In this document: positions 1 through 6,448 of the stretch, in pieces
Numbering within the stretch: position 1 is the stretch's first letter
Layout of the letters: every line of letters starts with the position of its first letter
Assembly (NCBI GenBank): GCA_043719155.1
Contig: JAYSUJ010000009.1
Span: forward strand, 1 to 17,263
DNA from: JBBQKQ01 sp043719155
GTDB lineage: Bacteria; Patescibacteriota; Minisyncoccia; Phycocordibacterales; UBA5272
Length of the DNA stretch: 17,263 nt
Direction of reading: 5' to 3'
Program-made: the position numbers and the translations under genes
Notes under the pieces: generated by a model
Database searches by the model: none
What the model was told of the DNA's origin: nothing
The model's input: only the letters and a program-made list of their open reading frames with translations

Positions 1-75
1 TTAGTGCTGGTCTTTGGAACTATCATCTGGATTTTGCAAATTAAATTGAAAACGGAATTTGGGAGTGGTTTTTAA
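1..75 (+). CDS. C-terminal end of an unidentified, probably membrane-associated protein (5' truncated by the window)
   Basis: Frame 1 is open from the first base to a TAA at 73-75 and gives 24 residues. The sequence is a hydrophobic run (LVLVFGTIIWIL) followed by a basic, polar tail, which looks like a last transmembrane helix with a short cytoplasmic end. A mini-gene follows on the same strand 25 bases later, and then a strong terminator, so this may be the end of an operon. Only 24 codons are visible, so chance openness is a real alternative. The opposite strand is also open here, but it begins inside the terminator hairpin and looks like a shadow. No function can be assigned. Confidence 0.4.
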   Translation, partial: LVLVFGTIIWILQIKLKTEFGSGF

Positions 76-100
76 ATTCTTAAAAGGGAGCGGGTCTAAT

Positions 101-202
101 ATGAAAAAAACTTTCTTTGATGAAATTACCAGATTAGATACAAAACTTTTCAAAATGGACAGCAGACTTGAACACCTAGATCTTAAACTCAGTAAAGTGT
201 AA
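101..202 (+). CDS. 33-aa coiled-coil mini-protein
   Basis: A 33-codon frame starts at ATG 101 and stops at TAA 200-202. It has one of the few convincing ribosome binding sites in the window (AGGGAG at 85-90, 10 bases before the start). Its stop codon runs straight into a strong hairpin terminator. The peptide is a charged amphipathic helix (DEITRLDTKLFKMDSRLE) with leucines and isoleucines at heptad-like spacing. It resembles part of the 104-aa coiled-coil protein at 1668-1982, which contains DEISRLENKIDSSVERLD, so the two may be related. It could be a truncated paralogue, a small regulatory or oligomerisation peptide, or the remnant of a longer gene. Function unknown. Confidence 0.5.
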   Translation: MKKTFFDEITRLDTKLFKMDSRLEHLDLKLSKV

Positions 203-247
203 AATAACAAAAAACCCATATTTTATATGGGTTTTTTGTTATTTTAC
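199..247. terminator. Bidirectional intrinsic terminator between the mini-gene and glyA
   Basis: A perfect inverted repeat pairs 199-220 with 226-247: 22 base pairs around a 5-base loop (221-225). The core AAAAAACCCATA is followed on each strand by a T-rich tract, so it can terminate transcription in both directions. It lies between the + strand mini-gene, whose stop codon overlaps it, and the - strand glyA, whose stop is at 262-264. It is the clearest terminator in the window; other convergent gene pairs here have none. Confidence 0.9.
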
Positions 248-261
248 TTTTGATTGTTTTT

Positions 262-1476
262 TTATTTACTTACCTTACTTAATCTAAGCGCTTCCGCTTT
301 TAATATCTTATCCATCTTTTCCACACATTTTATAAATTGTTTTTCTTTCCACCCTCTCGTGGTTTCAGCAGCTGAGCCGAGTCTTAACCCAGAAGGGTCA
401 AATGGGCTACGCTTTTCTCCTGGAACTGTATTTTTATTTACCACAATTCCATTGGCTTCTAAAACTGTTGCGGCTTGCTCCCCTGTTAGACCCTTTCCAT
501 CCATCCATACATCTACCAAGAGTAAATGTGAATCTGTGCCCCCACTGACAACTTTGTAACCTAACTTTTGAAAAGTCTTGGCCATAATTTGTGCATTTTT
601 CACAACTTGCTTTGCATAGTTTTTAAACTTTGGGTCTAGAGCTTCGCCTAATGCCACAGCGATGCCTGCAATATTATTCATGTGTGGTCCACCTTGAAGA
701 CCTGGAAACACGGCTTTGTCTATTTTTTCCCCCAGTTTTCTGTCATCTATTTTACTAAAAATCATGGCTCCACGCGGCCCACGCAAGGTTTTATGAGTTG
801 TGGTAGTTACAATATCAGCAAATGGAAAAGGACTTGGGTAAGCTTTTCCAGCAATCAGTCCTGCAACGTGAGACATATCCACCAGCAAATACGCCCCCAC
901 TTTGTCTGCAATTTCTCTGAATCTTTTCCAATCTACCTTTCTTGGGTAAGCTGTAAAACCAGCCACGATTATTTGTGGTTTATTTTCTGTAGCAATTCTC
1001 TCCACCTCGTCATAGTTTATTGCCTCAGTAATTGGGTCTACTCCAAACTGTATAGCTGTGAAATATTTACCAGAAAAAGAAACTTTATGCCCGTGGGTGA
1101 GGTGCCCACCTGCAGTAAGAGCCATACCCATTATTTTATCTTGTGGATTTAGAAGTGCAAAATACACAGCTGTGTTCATAGGTGAACCCGACAATGCTTG
1201 AACATTTACTGACCAATCTGTTTTTTTCAAACCAAACACTTTTAAAGCTCTCTCTTGAGCTAAAAGCTCTATTTTGTCAGCATTCTCTTGACCTTTATAG
1301 TATCTACGTCCCGGATAGCCTTCACTATATTTGTTGCCCAGTTTGCTGCCAACTGCCACGTCCACATCTTTAGAAACATAATTTTCACTGGCTATTAGCG
1401 TTATAGACTTTTTTTGCCTTTCCTCCTCTGCTTTTAAAATTTTCTCAACTACTTTATCTTTCATGTTATTTTTCAT
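262..1476 (-). CDS. glyA: Serine hydroxymethyltransferase
   Basis: This PLP enzyme interconverts serine and glycine while loading one-carbon units on tetrahydrofolate, in the cytoplasm. The 404 residues are close to the usual length of about 415. Family landmarks are present: LIASENYVS near 28-36, the NKYSEGYPGRRYYKG segment near 48-62, SGSPMN near 96-101, D200 and H203 of the cofactor pocket, and the PLP-lysine motif TTTTHKT with Lys229, followed by LRGPRGAMI. ATG 1476 is taken as the start; ATG at codon 5 is possible, and neither has a clear Shine-Dalgarno sequence. The gene is single, facing away from the coiled-coil/ruvC pair and ending at the shared terminator. Identity is secure. Confidence 0.96.
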   Translation of the reverse strand: MKNNMKDKVVEKILKAEEERQKKSITLIASENYVSKDVDVAVGSKLGNKYSEGYPGRRYYKGQENADKIELLAQERALKVFGLKKTDWSVNVQALSGSPMNTAVYFALLNPQDKIMGMALTAGGHLTHGHKVSFSGKYFTAIQFGVDPITEAINYDEVERIATENKPQIIVAGFTAYPRKVDWKRFREIADKVGAYLLVDMSHVAGLIAGKAYPSPFPFADIVTTTTHKTLRGPRGAMIFSKIDDRKLGEKIDKAVFPGLQGGPHMNNIAGIAVALGEALDPKFKNYAKQVVKNAQIMAKTFQKLGYKVVSGGTDSHLLLVDVWMDGKGLTGEQAATVLEANGIVVNKNTVPGEKRSPFDPSGLRLGSAAETTRGWKEKQFIKCVEKMDKILKAEALRLSKVSK

Positions 1477-1667
1477 TTTATATTATTTTATGATTAGTTT
1501 TGTACGAAACGCAAAACTTTTAATTTGTATAATTATGAACACGCGACAAAGTGTAGCAAAATTTTTATTCTTTAATCAATATTTACAAAAATGAAAAAGA
1601 TTTATTTAAGCTGCTTGCAAGCTTGCTTAAAAACATGTTTTTTGTATACTTTATTTAAAGAACATTT
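1477..1667. promoter_or_regulatory. Divergent intergenic region between glyA and the coiled-coil/ruvC pair
   Basis: These 191 bases should hold promoters in both directions. For glyA (-), TGCTACACT (complement of 1550-1558) fits an extended -10 and would leave a leader of about 65-70 bases. That leader contains a small hairpin, with arms 1496-1502 and 1512-1518 and a 9-base loop. A -10 match for the rightward genes is listed separately. A dyad, TTTAAGC at 1605-1611 with GCTTAAA at 1625-1631, surrounds CTTGCAAG (1614-1621) and could be an operator. None of this is proven. Confidence 0.35.
1645..1650 (+). promoter_or_regulatory. Candidate -10 element for the coiled-coil/ruvC pair
   Basis: TATACT lies 17 bases before the ATG at 1668. 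A weak -35 match, TTGCTT (1623-1628), sits 16 bases upstream inside the dyad noted for this intergenic region. This is a plausible but unremarkable sigma-70-type promoter and would give a leader of about 10 bases. Confidence 0.4.
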
Positions 1668-1982
1668 ATGAGTCCAGATGACAGAGAGCAATTGTTTAGT
1701 TTTTTAAAAGAAAGAGACGAGATAAATCACGAGCGCTTTATGACTGGCATGGAAATACAACTTGCAGAAGTAAAAGGGGTGATGCATGACGAAATTAGTA
1801 GATTGGAAAATAAAATAGACTCAAGTGTTGAGAGGTTGGACAATAAGATAGACAAAGTAGAAGCTAAGGTTGACTCTTTGACCACTGAAGTAAAGTTCAT
1901 AAAAAAATATTTGAAAGACAATTTAGAGCCAAGAGTCACCGAAGTTGAGGACAAAGTTGAAAGTATTTACTACAAAAAATAA
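1668..1982 (+). CDS. Small coiled-coil protein of unknown function
   Basis: The 104 residues have no signal peptide or membrane segment. Residues 1-37 are charged and probably helical. From about 38 to 101 there is a continuous heptad pattern (ENKIDSSVERLDNKIDKVEA, then KVDSLTTEV) typical of a long parallel coiled coil that oligomerises. Its stop lies 5 to 11 bases before ruvC, so the two are co-transcribed. That link could be functional or simply due to compact packing. Similar coiled-coil small proteins are common in CPR genomes without assigned function. The ATG at 1668 has no strong Shine-Dalgarno sequence. The 33-aa peptide at 101-202 looks like a short relative. Confidence 0.75.
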   Translation: MSPDDREQLFSFLKERDEINHERFMTGMEIQLAEVKGVMHDEISRLENKIDSSVERLDNKIDKVEAKVDSLTTEVKFIKKYLKDNLEPRVTEVEDKVESIYYKK

Positions 1983-1993
1983 AACGCGTGGGT

Positions 1994-2512
1994 ATGGAAA
2001 GAAGAATTTTGGGTATAGACCCCGGCTATGACAGATGTGGGGTGGCTATTGTCGAAGGAAAAATGCAAAGCCCAAAATTAGTTTTCTCATGTTGCATTGA
2101 AACTGACAGAAAACTCCCCTTTCACGAAAGAATTCTTTTTATTTTTAAATGTTTAAGCGACATTATAGAGGAGCACAAGCCTACTGACTGTTCTATTGAA
2201 GATTTGTTTTTTACTAACAATCAAAAAACTGCTATAAAAGTAGCCGAGGCTAGAGGCGTTTGTTTGCTTGCTGCCGCCTACTTTAAACTGCGAATTGGTG
2301 AGTACACCCCACTACAAGTCAAAACCTATTTAACAAGTTATGGTCGGTCTGACAAAAAACAAGTTTATTTTGTTGTAGAGAAAATTTTAAAACTAGACTT
2401 TTCTGGAAAAACAAAAGAAAGTTTAGACACAAAAAAAGAATGGGCCAAAAAACAAGACGATGAAATAGACGCCATCGCCATTGCCCTGACGCACCTTTTT
2501 GTTTCAAAGTAA
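1994..2512 (+). CDS. ruvC: RuvC-type Holliday junction resolvase
   Basis: RuvC is a dimeric RNase H-fold endonuclease that cuts four-way DNA junctions at the end of recombination, normally with RuvAB. The acidic catalytic set is visible. Counted from a possible GTG start at 1988, it is D11 in GIDPGYDRCG, E71 in CSIEDLFF, and D158/D161 in QDDEIDAIAIALTHL. The motif VKTYLTSYGRSDKKQV matches the family's VK-LTG-G-A-K-QV segment. I prefer ATG 1994 to GTG 1988, giving 172 residues, close to the usual length of about 170. The extra DTKKEWAKKQ stretch before the last aspartates is lysine-rich. The stop lies 6 bases from the convergent YecM-like gene. No ruvA or ruvB is in the window. Confidence 0.92.
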   Translation: MERRILGIDPGYDRCGVAIVEGKMQSPKLVFSCCIETDRKLPFHERILFIFKCLSDIIEEHKPTDCSIEDLFFTNNQKTAIKVAEARGVCLLAAAYFKLRIGEYTPLQVKTYLTSYGRSDKKQVYFVVEKILKLDFSGKTKESLDTKKEWAKKQDDEIDAIAIALTHLFVSK

Positions 2513-2518
2513 TAAAGC

Positions 2519-3031
2519 TTAAACAAACTCACTTTTTTTGATTTTGTCTATCAGTCTTTCTCCCGCTAGTCTTAAAGTATATTTTCCAAGAGATATTTCG
2601 TACTGAGTTATATGGGGTTTTACTTCCTTTGTGTAATTTATCTTCTTTTCATCCAAAATTTTTAAAATTTCTTCTATAGCATTTTGATTTTTATTTTTAG
2701 GAAAAACTTCAATGTGATCAAAAGTTTCAAGTTGAGAGTTGTCTGGTTTTTGGTCTGAAAGCTCTAAGTATCCTATTTCCCCTGCCACTGTTTTTATATT
2801 TTGTTTGAATAGTACCAAGGCAATACGCCTTTTGGAAATTATAGCTTGGTAAAAGTTTTTAGCCTCCCACTCAAAAACTTTTCGCCACACCTCAAAACTT
2901 GCGTTGCTTTCACATTTAAAACAAATGTGATCCACTACAACAACTTCTTGTAAATTATTTTCTATAATAAACTTATTAAAAAACTCAACCAGTTCCGTAC
3001 TTTGCTCATAAAAATTTTCTATATCTTTCAT
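2519..3031 (-). CDS. YecM-like protein of the VOC metal-enzyme fold
   Basis: The 170 residues resemble YecM, a putative metal-binding protein related by fold to glyoxalase/isomerase (VOC) enzymes. No reaction is established for the family. Likely metal ligands are H35 in VVDHICFKC, H106 and E108 in FDHIEVFP, and H140 in KPHITQYEISL. The pattern DHI-x-F-x-C-x(6)-F-x-x-WR near 34-50, followed by a basic segment SKRRIALVLF, fits YecM. The start ATG at 3029-3031 lies only 3 bases after the stop of the upstream Nudix gene, so the two form an operon. There is no signal peptide, so the protein is cytoplasmic. The family assignment rests on remembered motifs. Confidence 0.7.
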   Translation of the reverse strand: MKDIENFYEQSTELVEFFNKFIIENNLQEVVVVDHICFKCESNASFEVWRKVFEWEAKNFYQAIISKRRIALVLFKQNIKTVAGEIGYLELSDQKPDNSQLETFDHIEVFPKNKNQNAIEEILKILDEKKINYTKEVKPHITQYEISLGKYTLRLAGERLIDKIKKSEFV

Positions 3032-3034
3032 ATT

Positions 3035-3613
3035 TTACTTGCAAGTTTTTTGATACATCTGTGCAGCTCCCCAAAGTACATTGTTACTTTCAGCATTTAT
3101 TTCTGCCAAATTTATCCATTTTGCATCATCTACCCCGTGGTCAGTGTTTATAATTTCCTGATTTTTACTTTTTAAATCCAAGAAAAAACAAATGTCATAA
3201 TGAAAATGAGCCGCCTCATTTTTACTTTTATTTTCTTTGATTGGGTGTAAGTCCAAATGTATTGGTATTTTCCCAAATAAACCCTCTCTCTTCACCACCT
3301 CCAAGCCTGTTTCTTCTTTTACCTCTCTAATTGCCGCTTCAAAAAGACTTTCATCTGGTGGGTCAACGTGCCCCCCAGGTTGGGTATATTTTTGAAAGGT
3401 TTTGTGCCAAAGCACCAAAACCTTTTGCACACCTTCAACTTCTTTTAACACAAAAGCCGAGACAGTTACATGACCATTAAAGTTTTTTCTATCTACCCAA
3501 TCCTCGTTTTTACTAAAAAAATCAAGGTATTTTTGCGCTAAATCTTCTTTGGGAAACTGTTTTTTAAAAGCATTTACAGTGTCTAAAATATTTTGTTTTA
3601 TCTCTTTTTTCAT
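3035..3613 (-). CDS. Nudix hydrolase
   Basis: Nudix enzymes hydrolyse nucleoside diphosphate-linked compounds with divalent metal; the substrate cannot be read from the sequence. Counted from the ATG at 3613, the protein has 192 residues, with a Nudix box near 80-104: PGGHVDPPDESLFEA then REVKEETGL. The box has six residues between the conserved Gly and Glu rather than the standard five, a variant I recall from other GGHV-type Nudix proteins. The frame could extend to a TTG at 3634, but a candidate extended -10 (3621-3629) lies between, so the ATG is preferred; the message would then be leaderless. An N-terminal helical stretch of about 45 residues precedes the Nudix fold. It is the first gene of an operon with the YecM-like gene. 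Confidence 0.9.
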   Translation of the reverse strand: MKKEIKQNILDTVNAFKKQFPKEDLAQKYLDFFSKNEDWVDRKNFNGHVTVSAFVLKEVEGVQKVLVLWHKTFQKYTQPGGHVDPPDESLFEAAIREVKEETGLEVVKREGLFGKIPIHLDLHPIKENKSKNEAAHFHYDICFFLDLKSKNQEIINTDHGVDDAKWINLAEINAESNNVLWGAAQMYQKTCK

Positions 3614-3620
3614 AATAGAA

Positions 3621-3629
3621 AGTTTAGCA
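3621..3629 (-). promoter_or_regulatory. Extended -10 element for the Nudix/YecM operon
   Basis: Read on the - strand this is TGCTAAACT, fitting the TGn-TAnAAT class. Only 7 bases separate it from the ATG at 3613, so transcription would begin at or next to the start codon (leaderless). The same motif, TGnTAAACT, recurs before three other genes in the window. Confidence 0.6.
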
Positions 3630-3662
3630 CACAAATAATTTAGTTTTTAAAACCAGAAAAGT

Positions 3663-3691
3663 TTGCAAAAGTTAGCTAATTATGGTAAAAA
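3663..3691 (+). promoter_or_regulatory. Candidate promoter for the small acidic protein
   Basis: TTGCAA at 3663-3668 and TGGTAAAAA at 3683-3691 form a -35 and an extended -10 with a 17-base spacer, 27 bases before the ATG at 3719. The -35 is the same as that of the rpmH promoter. The -10 hexamer TAAAAA is weak. Confidence 0.4.
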
Positions 3692-3718
3692 GGTGGTTAG
3701 AAATTTACAAATAAAGCA

Positions 3719-3940
3719 ATGGTAAAAAAACATACAATTAGGAAGGAAACAAACATAGACGGTGCTACCGGGGACATCAACATTGTTGAGGAGCATGTAA
3801 TTGTAGAAAAACATGACTTTATGCATGATGAAGAAGAGGACGAGGATTTGATGTTTATAGGTAAGAAAGAAACTGGGGAAAGTGAGGAGCTAGATAGCCC
3901 CACTCTTTACGTGGTAAATAGTGATGATAATTTTTGGTAG
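3719..3940 (+). CDS. Small acidic protein of unknown function
   Basis: The 73 residues start basic (MVKKHTIRKE) and become strongly acidic, with HDEEEDEDLM near 36-45 and GESEELDSP further on. No membrane segment, signal peptide, cysteine pair or known motif is visible. The alternating segment around INIVEEHVIVEKH suggests one or two beta strands followed by a disordered acidic tail. The gene lies 36 bases upstream of the penicillin-binding protein gene on the same strand. A separate promoter-like element between them means co-transcription is not certain. Third-position composition and strand agree with the neighbours, and a candidate promoter precedes it, so I treat it as real. Function unknown. 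Confidence 0.6.
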   Translation: MVKKHTIRKETNIDGATGDINIVEEHVIVEKHDFMHDEEEDEDLMFIGKKETGESEELDSPTLYVVNSDDNFW

Positions 3941-3942
3941 TA

Positions 3943-3951
3943 TGTTAAACT
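3943..3951 (+). promoter_or_regulatory. Extended -10 element upstream of the PBP gene
   Basis: TGTTAAACT begins just after the stop codon of the acidic protein gene and ends 25 bases before the PBP start codon. It is the same TGnTAAACT motif seen before the Nudix, Ig-like and phospholipase-like genes. No good -35 is visible, which is acceptable for extended -10 promoters. Confidence 0.55.
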
Positions 3952-3976
3952 TTTTTTAAGTAAAAAGAAAAATATA

Positions 3977-6211
3977 ATGCAAAAAAAACAAAAAGTGACT
4001 TCAAGGAAGAAAGCTATTTTTTTAGAAGTTTTAATTTTTTTTGTAAGTCTGATTATTGTATTAGGTTCGGTTACCCTTATTTGGGTTTCTTCTTTTACCC
4101 TGCCAGACTTTAACACTATTGCTTCTAGACAATTAGAATCTACAACTAAAATTTTTGACAGAACTGGCAAGGTTTTACTTTTTGCTTTTAGGCAAAAAAT
4201 ACGCCGAACTGAAGTAGCACCAAAAGAGATATCTCCAAATTTAATAAAAGCGACCATTGCCATTGAGGACGATAAATTTTATCAGCACAGTGGCATTTCA
4301 CTACGAGGTATTGCTAGAGCTTTTTATATCAATTTAACTTCGGACAAAACTCAGGGTGGGTCCACAATCACTCAACAAGTAGTTAAAAATGCCCTACTGA
4401 CCCAAGAAAGAACCATAGAAAGAAAGATTAAAGAAGTAATCTTGTCTATAAAGCTAGAGCAAACTATTTCGAAAGACCAAATTCTTTTAATGTATTTAAA
4501 TGACAATCCATATGGTGGGGAAATTTATGGAGTAGAGGAGGCTTCTCTTTACTATTTTAATAAACACGCTAAAGACTTAAACATTGCCGAGTCAGCCTAT
4601 TTAGCTGCGATACCAAAAAACCCAAACCTTTACTCTCCCTACGGAAAAAACTTTGACAAGTTGGAGGAAAGGAAAAATACTGTACTACAAAGAATGTTAG
4701 ATACAGGAGTATTAAGTACAAAAGAACTGGAAGATGCAAAATTAACTAAAGTAGTTTTTGTAAAAAAAGACGACAATGCCTCAAAAGCCCATCACTTTGT
4801 TTTTTTTATCAAAGACTATTTAGAAAAAAAATATGGTTCTGACTTTCTAACTGCGGGTCTTTCTGTCAAAACTACCTTAGACTATGAAATCCAAAGAGAG
4901 ATAGAGGGAATAGCTAAAACTTATATAACAAACTATATAAAAGCTGGTGAGAGAAAAACTAAAGGTTTAGATATTTCCACTTTAAATACTGGGGTGGTAG
5001 TTCTAGACACAGAAACTGGTCAAGTTGTAGCCATGATAGGTTCTCGCGACTACAGTGACCCAAAGATAGATGGTAAATACAACATTGCTACTGCTCTACG
5101 CCAACCCGGTTCGTCCATCAAACCAATTGTTTACGCTCTTGCTTTTGAAAATGGACTCGACCCAGAGACTGTAGTCTACGACACACCAACAGAATTTAAC
5201 CCAAACTGCCCTAGAGGTAACGGACTACACAGAGAGGCGCCTTGTTACTCACCTCAAAATTATGACAATGGCTTTTACGGAGCTATGAGTATGCGTGAAG
5301 CTTTGGGTAACTCTCGAAATATTCCAGCAGTTAAAACCCTTTATGTGGTGGGCATAAACAATGTAATAAGTTTTGCTAAAAAACTAGGAATCACTTCTCT
5401 GACCGATCCTACTCGCTACGGCTTATCTCTAGTTCTTGGTGGGGCCGAAGTTTCTTTATTGCAACTAACAGCTGCTTATTTACCTTTTGAACAAGGAGGG
5501 GTTTACAAAAAACCAACCGGAATTTTAGAAGTAAAAGACAAAACTGGAAAAATCTTAGAAAGTTATGAGGACACTGGTTACCAAGTAATGAGCGAGGATA
5601 CCGCCGGAAAGATTACTTCCATCCTTTCAGACAATGGAGCGAGAGCTAGAGTTTTCGGAGCTAATAATAAAATGTACTTTCCTGGGCGTGATGTAGCTGT
5701 AAAAACAGGAACAACTAACAACTATAAAGACGGCTGGGTTATAGGCTATAACACTGACTATGTTGTCGGGTCTTGGATAGGTAAAAACGACAATACCCAA
5801 ATCGGAGAAGTAACAGCCTCACTTTCCATCGTTCCAATGTGGCGCGAAATTATGATTAGTTTAATGGCTAAAAAAGAACCTGGAACTCTTACCAAAGACT
5901 ACACACGAAACCCAAATGTCGACGGCCCAAGTTGTGACGGAGCTGGCAATGGCTACGACCTTATCCAAACAGCTATTTCTCTTGGTACTTTCGGATTAAA
6001 CAAATACGACTCACAAATACCTCACTGGTTTTCTGGTCCGTCCCCAGCATGTGGCACGTCTGTGCCAGAAGTTTCCTCAGGCACAGTACAAGTATCATTA
6101 CCAACCAGCAACAACACCAACTCACAGAGCCCAGAAGGTGCAACAATCTTTAATCAACAACCAAATGGTGTGACCATACCCCCAACTACCCAAGAATCAA
6201 CAGGTCTTTAA
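3977..6211 (+). CDS. Class A penicillin-binding protein (bifunctional transglycosylase/transpeptidase, PBP1A type)
   Basis: This protein polymerises glycan strands and cross-links peptides outside the cytoplasmic membrane. Order of parts: a basic cytoplasmic start; one membrane anchor at about 12-36; a GT51 domain with catalytic Glu97 in AIEDDKFYQH and GGSTITQQVVKN downstream; and a transpeptidase domain with S379-S-I-K382 (nucleophile Ser379), S446-R-N448 and K576-T-G-T579. All catalytic motifs are present. After about residue 690 comes a Ser/Thr/Asn/Pro/Gln-rich tail that looks disordered. The 744 residues fall in the normal class A range. The gene faces the dnaA-dnaN operon, and its last 26 bases overlap the convergent small gene at 6186-6437. 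There is no strong Shine-Dalgarno sequence. Confidence 0.96.
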   Translation: MQKKQKVTSRKKAIFLEVLIFFVSLIIVLGSVTLIWVSSFTLPDFNTIASRQLESTTKIFDRTGKVLLFAFRQKIRRTEVAPKEISPNLIKATIAIEDDKFYQHSGISLRGIARAFYINLTSDKTQGGSTITQQVVKNALLTQERTIERKIKEVILSIKLEQTISKDQILLMYLNDNPYGGEIYGVEEASLYYFNKHAKDLNIAESAYLAAIPKNPNLYSPYGKNFDKLEERKNTVLQRMLDTGVLSTKELEDAKLTKVVFVKKDDNASKAHHFVFFIKDYLEKKYGSDFLTAGLSVKTTLDYEIQREIEGIAKTYITNYIKAGERKTKGLDISTLNTGVVVLDTETGQVVAMIGSRDYSDPKIDGKYNIATALRQPGSSIKPIVYALAFENGLDPETVVYDTPTEFNPNCPRGNGLHREAPCYSPQNYDNGFYGAMSMREALGNSRNIPAVKTLYVVGINNVISFAKKLGITSLTDPTRYGLSLVLGGAEVSLLQLTAAYLPFEQGGVYKKPTGILEVKDKTGKILESYEDTGYQVMSEDTAGKITSILSDNGARARVFGANNKMYFPGRDVAVKTGTTNNYKDGWVIGYNTDYVVGSWIGKNDNTQIGEVTASLSIVPMWREIMISLMAKKEPGTLTKDYTRNPNVDGPSCDGAGNGYDLIQTAISLGTFGLNKYDSQIPHWFSGPSPACGTSVPEVSSGTVQVSLPTSNNTNSQSPEGATIFNQQPNGVTIPPTTQESTGL

Positions 6212-6437
6212 ATTTTGTATTAAAACCATTCACCAGCTTCTCTTTGTTTTGTAAAACTATAAATTTGACAGAGCTTTTGTCTATGATTTTTACTCTAATT
6301 ACATCTTCTCCAATTTTACCAAAAGCTACCTCCAACTTGGGTTGAAATTTAAGAACATCAAAGAAGACTTGCAGCAAAATTTCTTTTTTCTTTTTTTGTA
6401 AATCTATCAAATCCTGGATCTTAGAATACTTGTCCAT
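6186..6437 (-). CDS. Small protein downstream of dnaN, possibly DciA-like (DUF721)
   Basis: The 83 residues start with a helical, lysine-rich segment (DLQKKKKEILLQVFFDVL). Then comes an alternating stretch that looks like a small alpha/beta domain (VIRVKIIDKSSVKFIVLQ), ending in NKEKLVNGFNTKFKDLLILG. The layout of a beta hairpin, a 'xxL-NKEKLVNxxN' helix and a final hydrophobic strand is reminiscent of DciA (DUF721), the replicative helicase loader often encoded near dnaA/dnaN. The resemblance is weak and by eye only. It starts 11 bases after the dnaN stop, so it is the third gene of a dnaA-dnaN-X unit, the slot where recF or dciA often lies. Its 3' end overlaps the convergent PBP gene by 26 bases. 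Confidence 0.65.
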   Translation of the reverse strand: MDKYSKIQDLIDLQKKKKEILLQVFFDVLKFQPKLEVAFGKIGEDVIRVKIIDKSSVKFIVLQNKEKLVNGFNTKFKDLLILG

Positions 6438-6448
6438 TTTTTTGCTTT

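Noticed and set aside
1..219. 72-codon open frame on the - strand
   Set aside because: It starts inside the perfect terminator hairpin and runs antisense to the mini-gene with its ribosome site; the peptide is a Ser/Leu-rich shadow.
682..1152. 156-codon open frame on the + strand inside glyA
   Set aside because: Antisense to a secure glyA; composition (rich in Ser, Phe, Cys, Trp, His) is that of a shadow frame.
1591..1671. 26-codon peptide frame (MKKIYLSCLQACLKTCFLYT...) overlapping the start of the coiled-coil gene by ATGA
   Set aside because: It covers the predicted promoter and dyad, and its cysteine-rich content looks like translated promoter DNA; a leader peptide cannot be excluded but has no support.
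3614..3634. Upstream TTG start extending the Nudix protein by 7 residues
   Set aside because: The extension overlaps an extended -10 element, and the ATG at 3613 fits the N-terminal helix.
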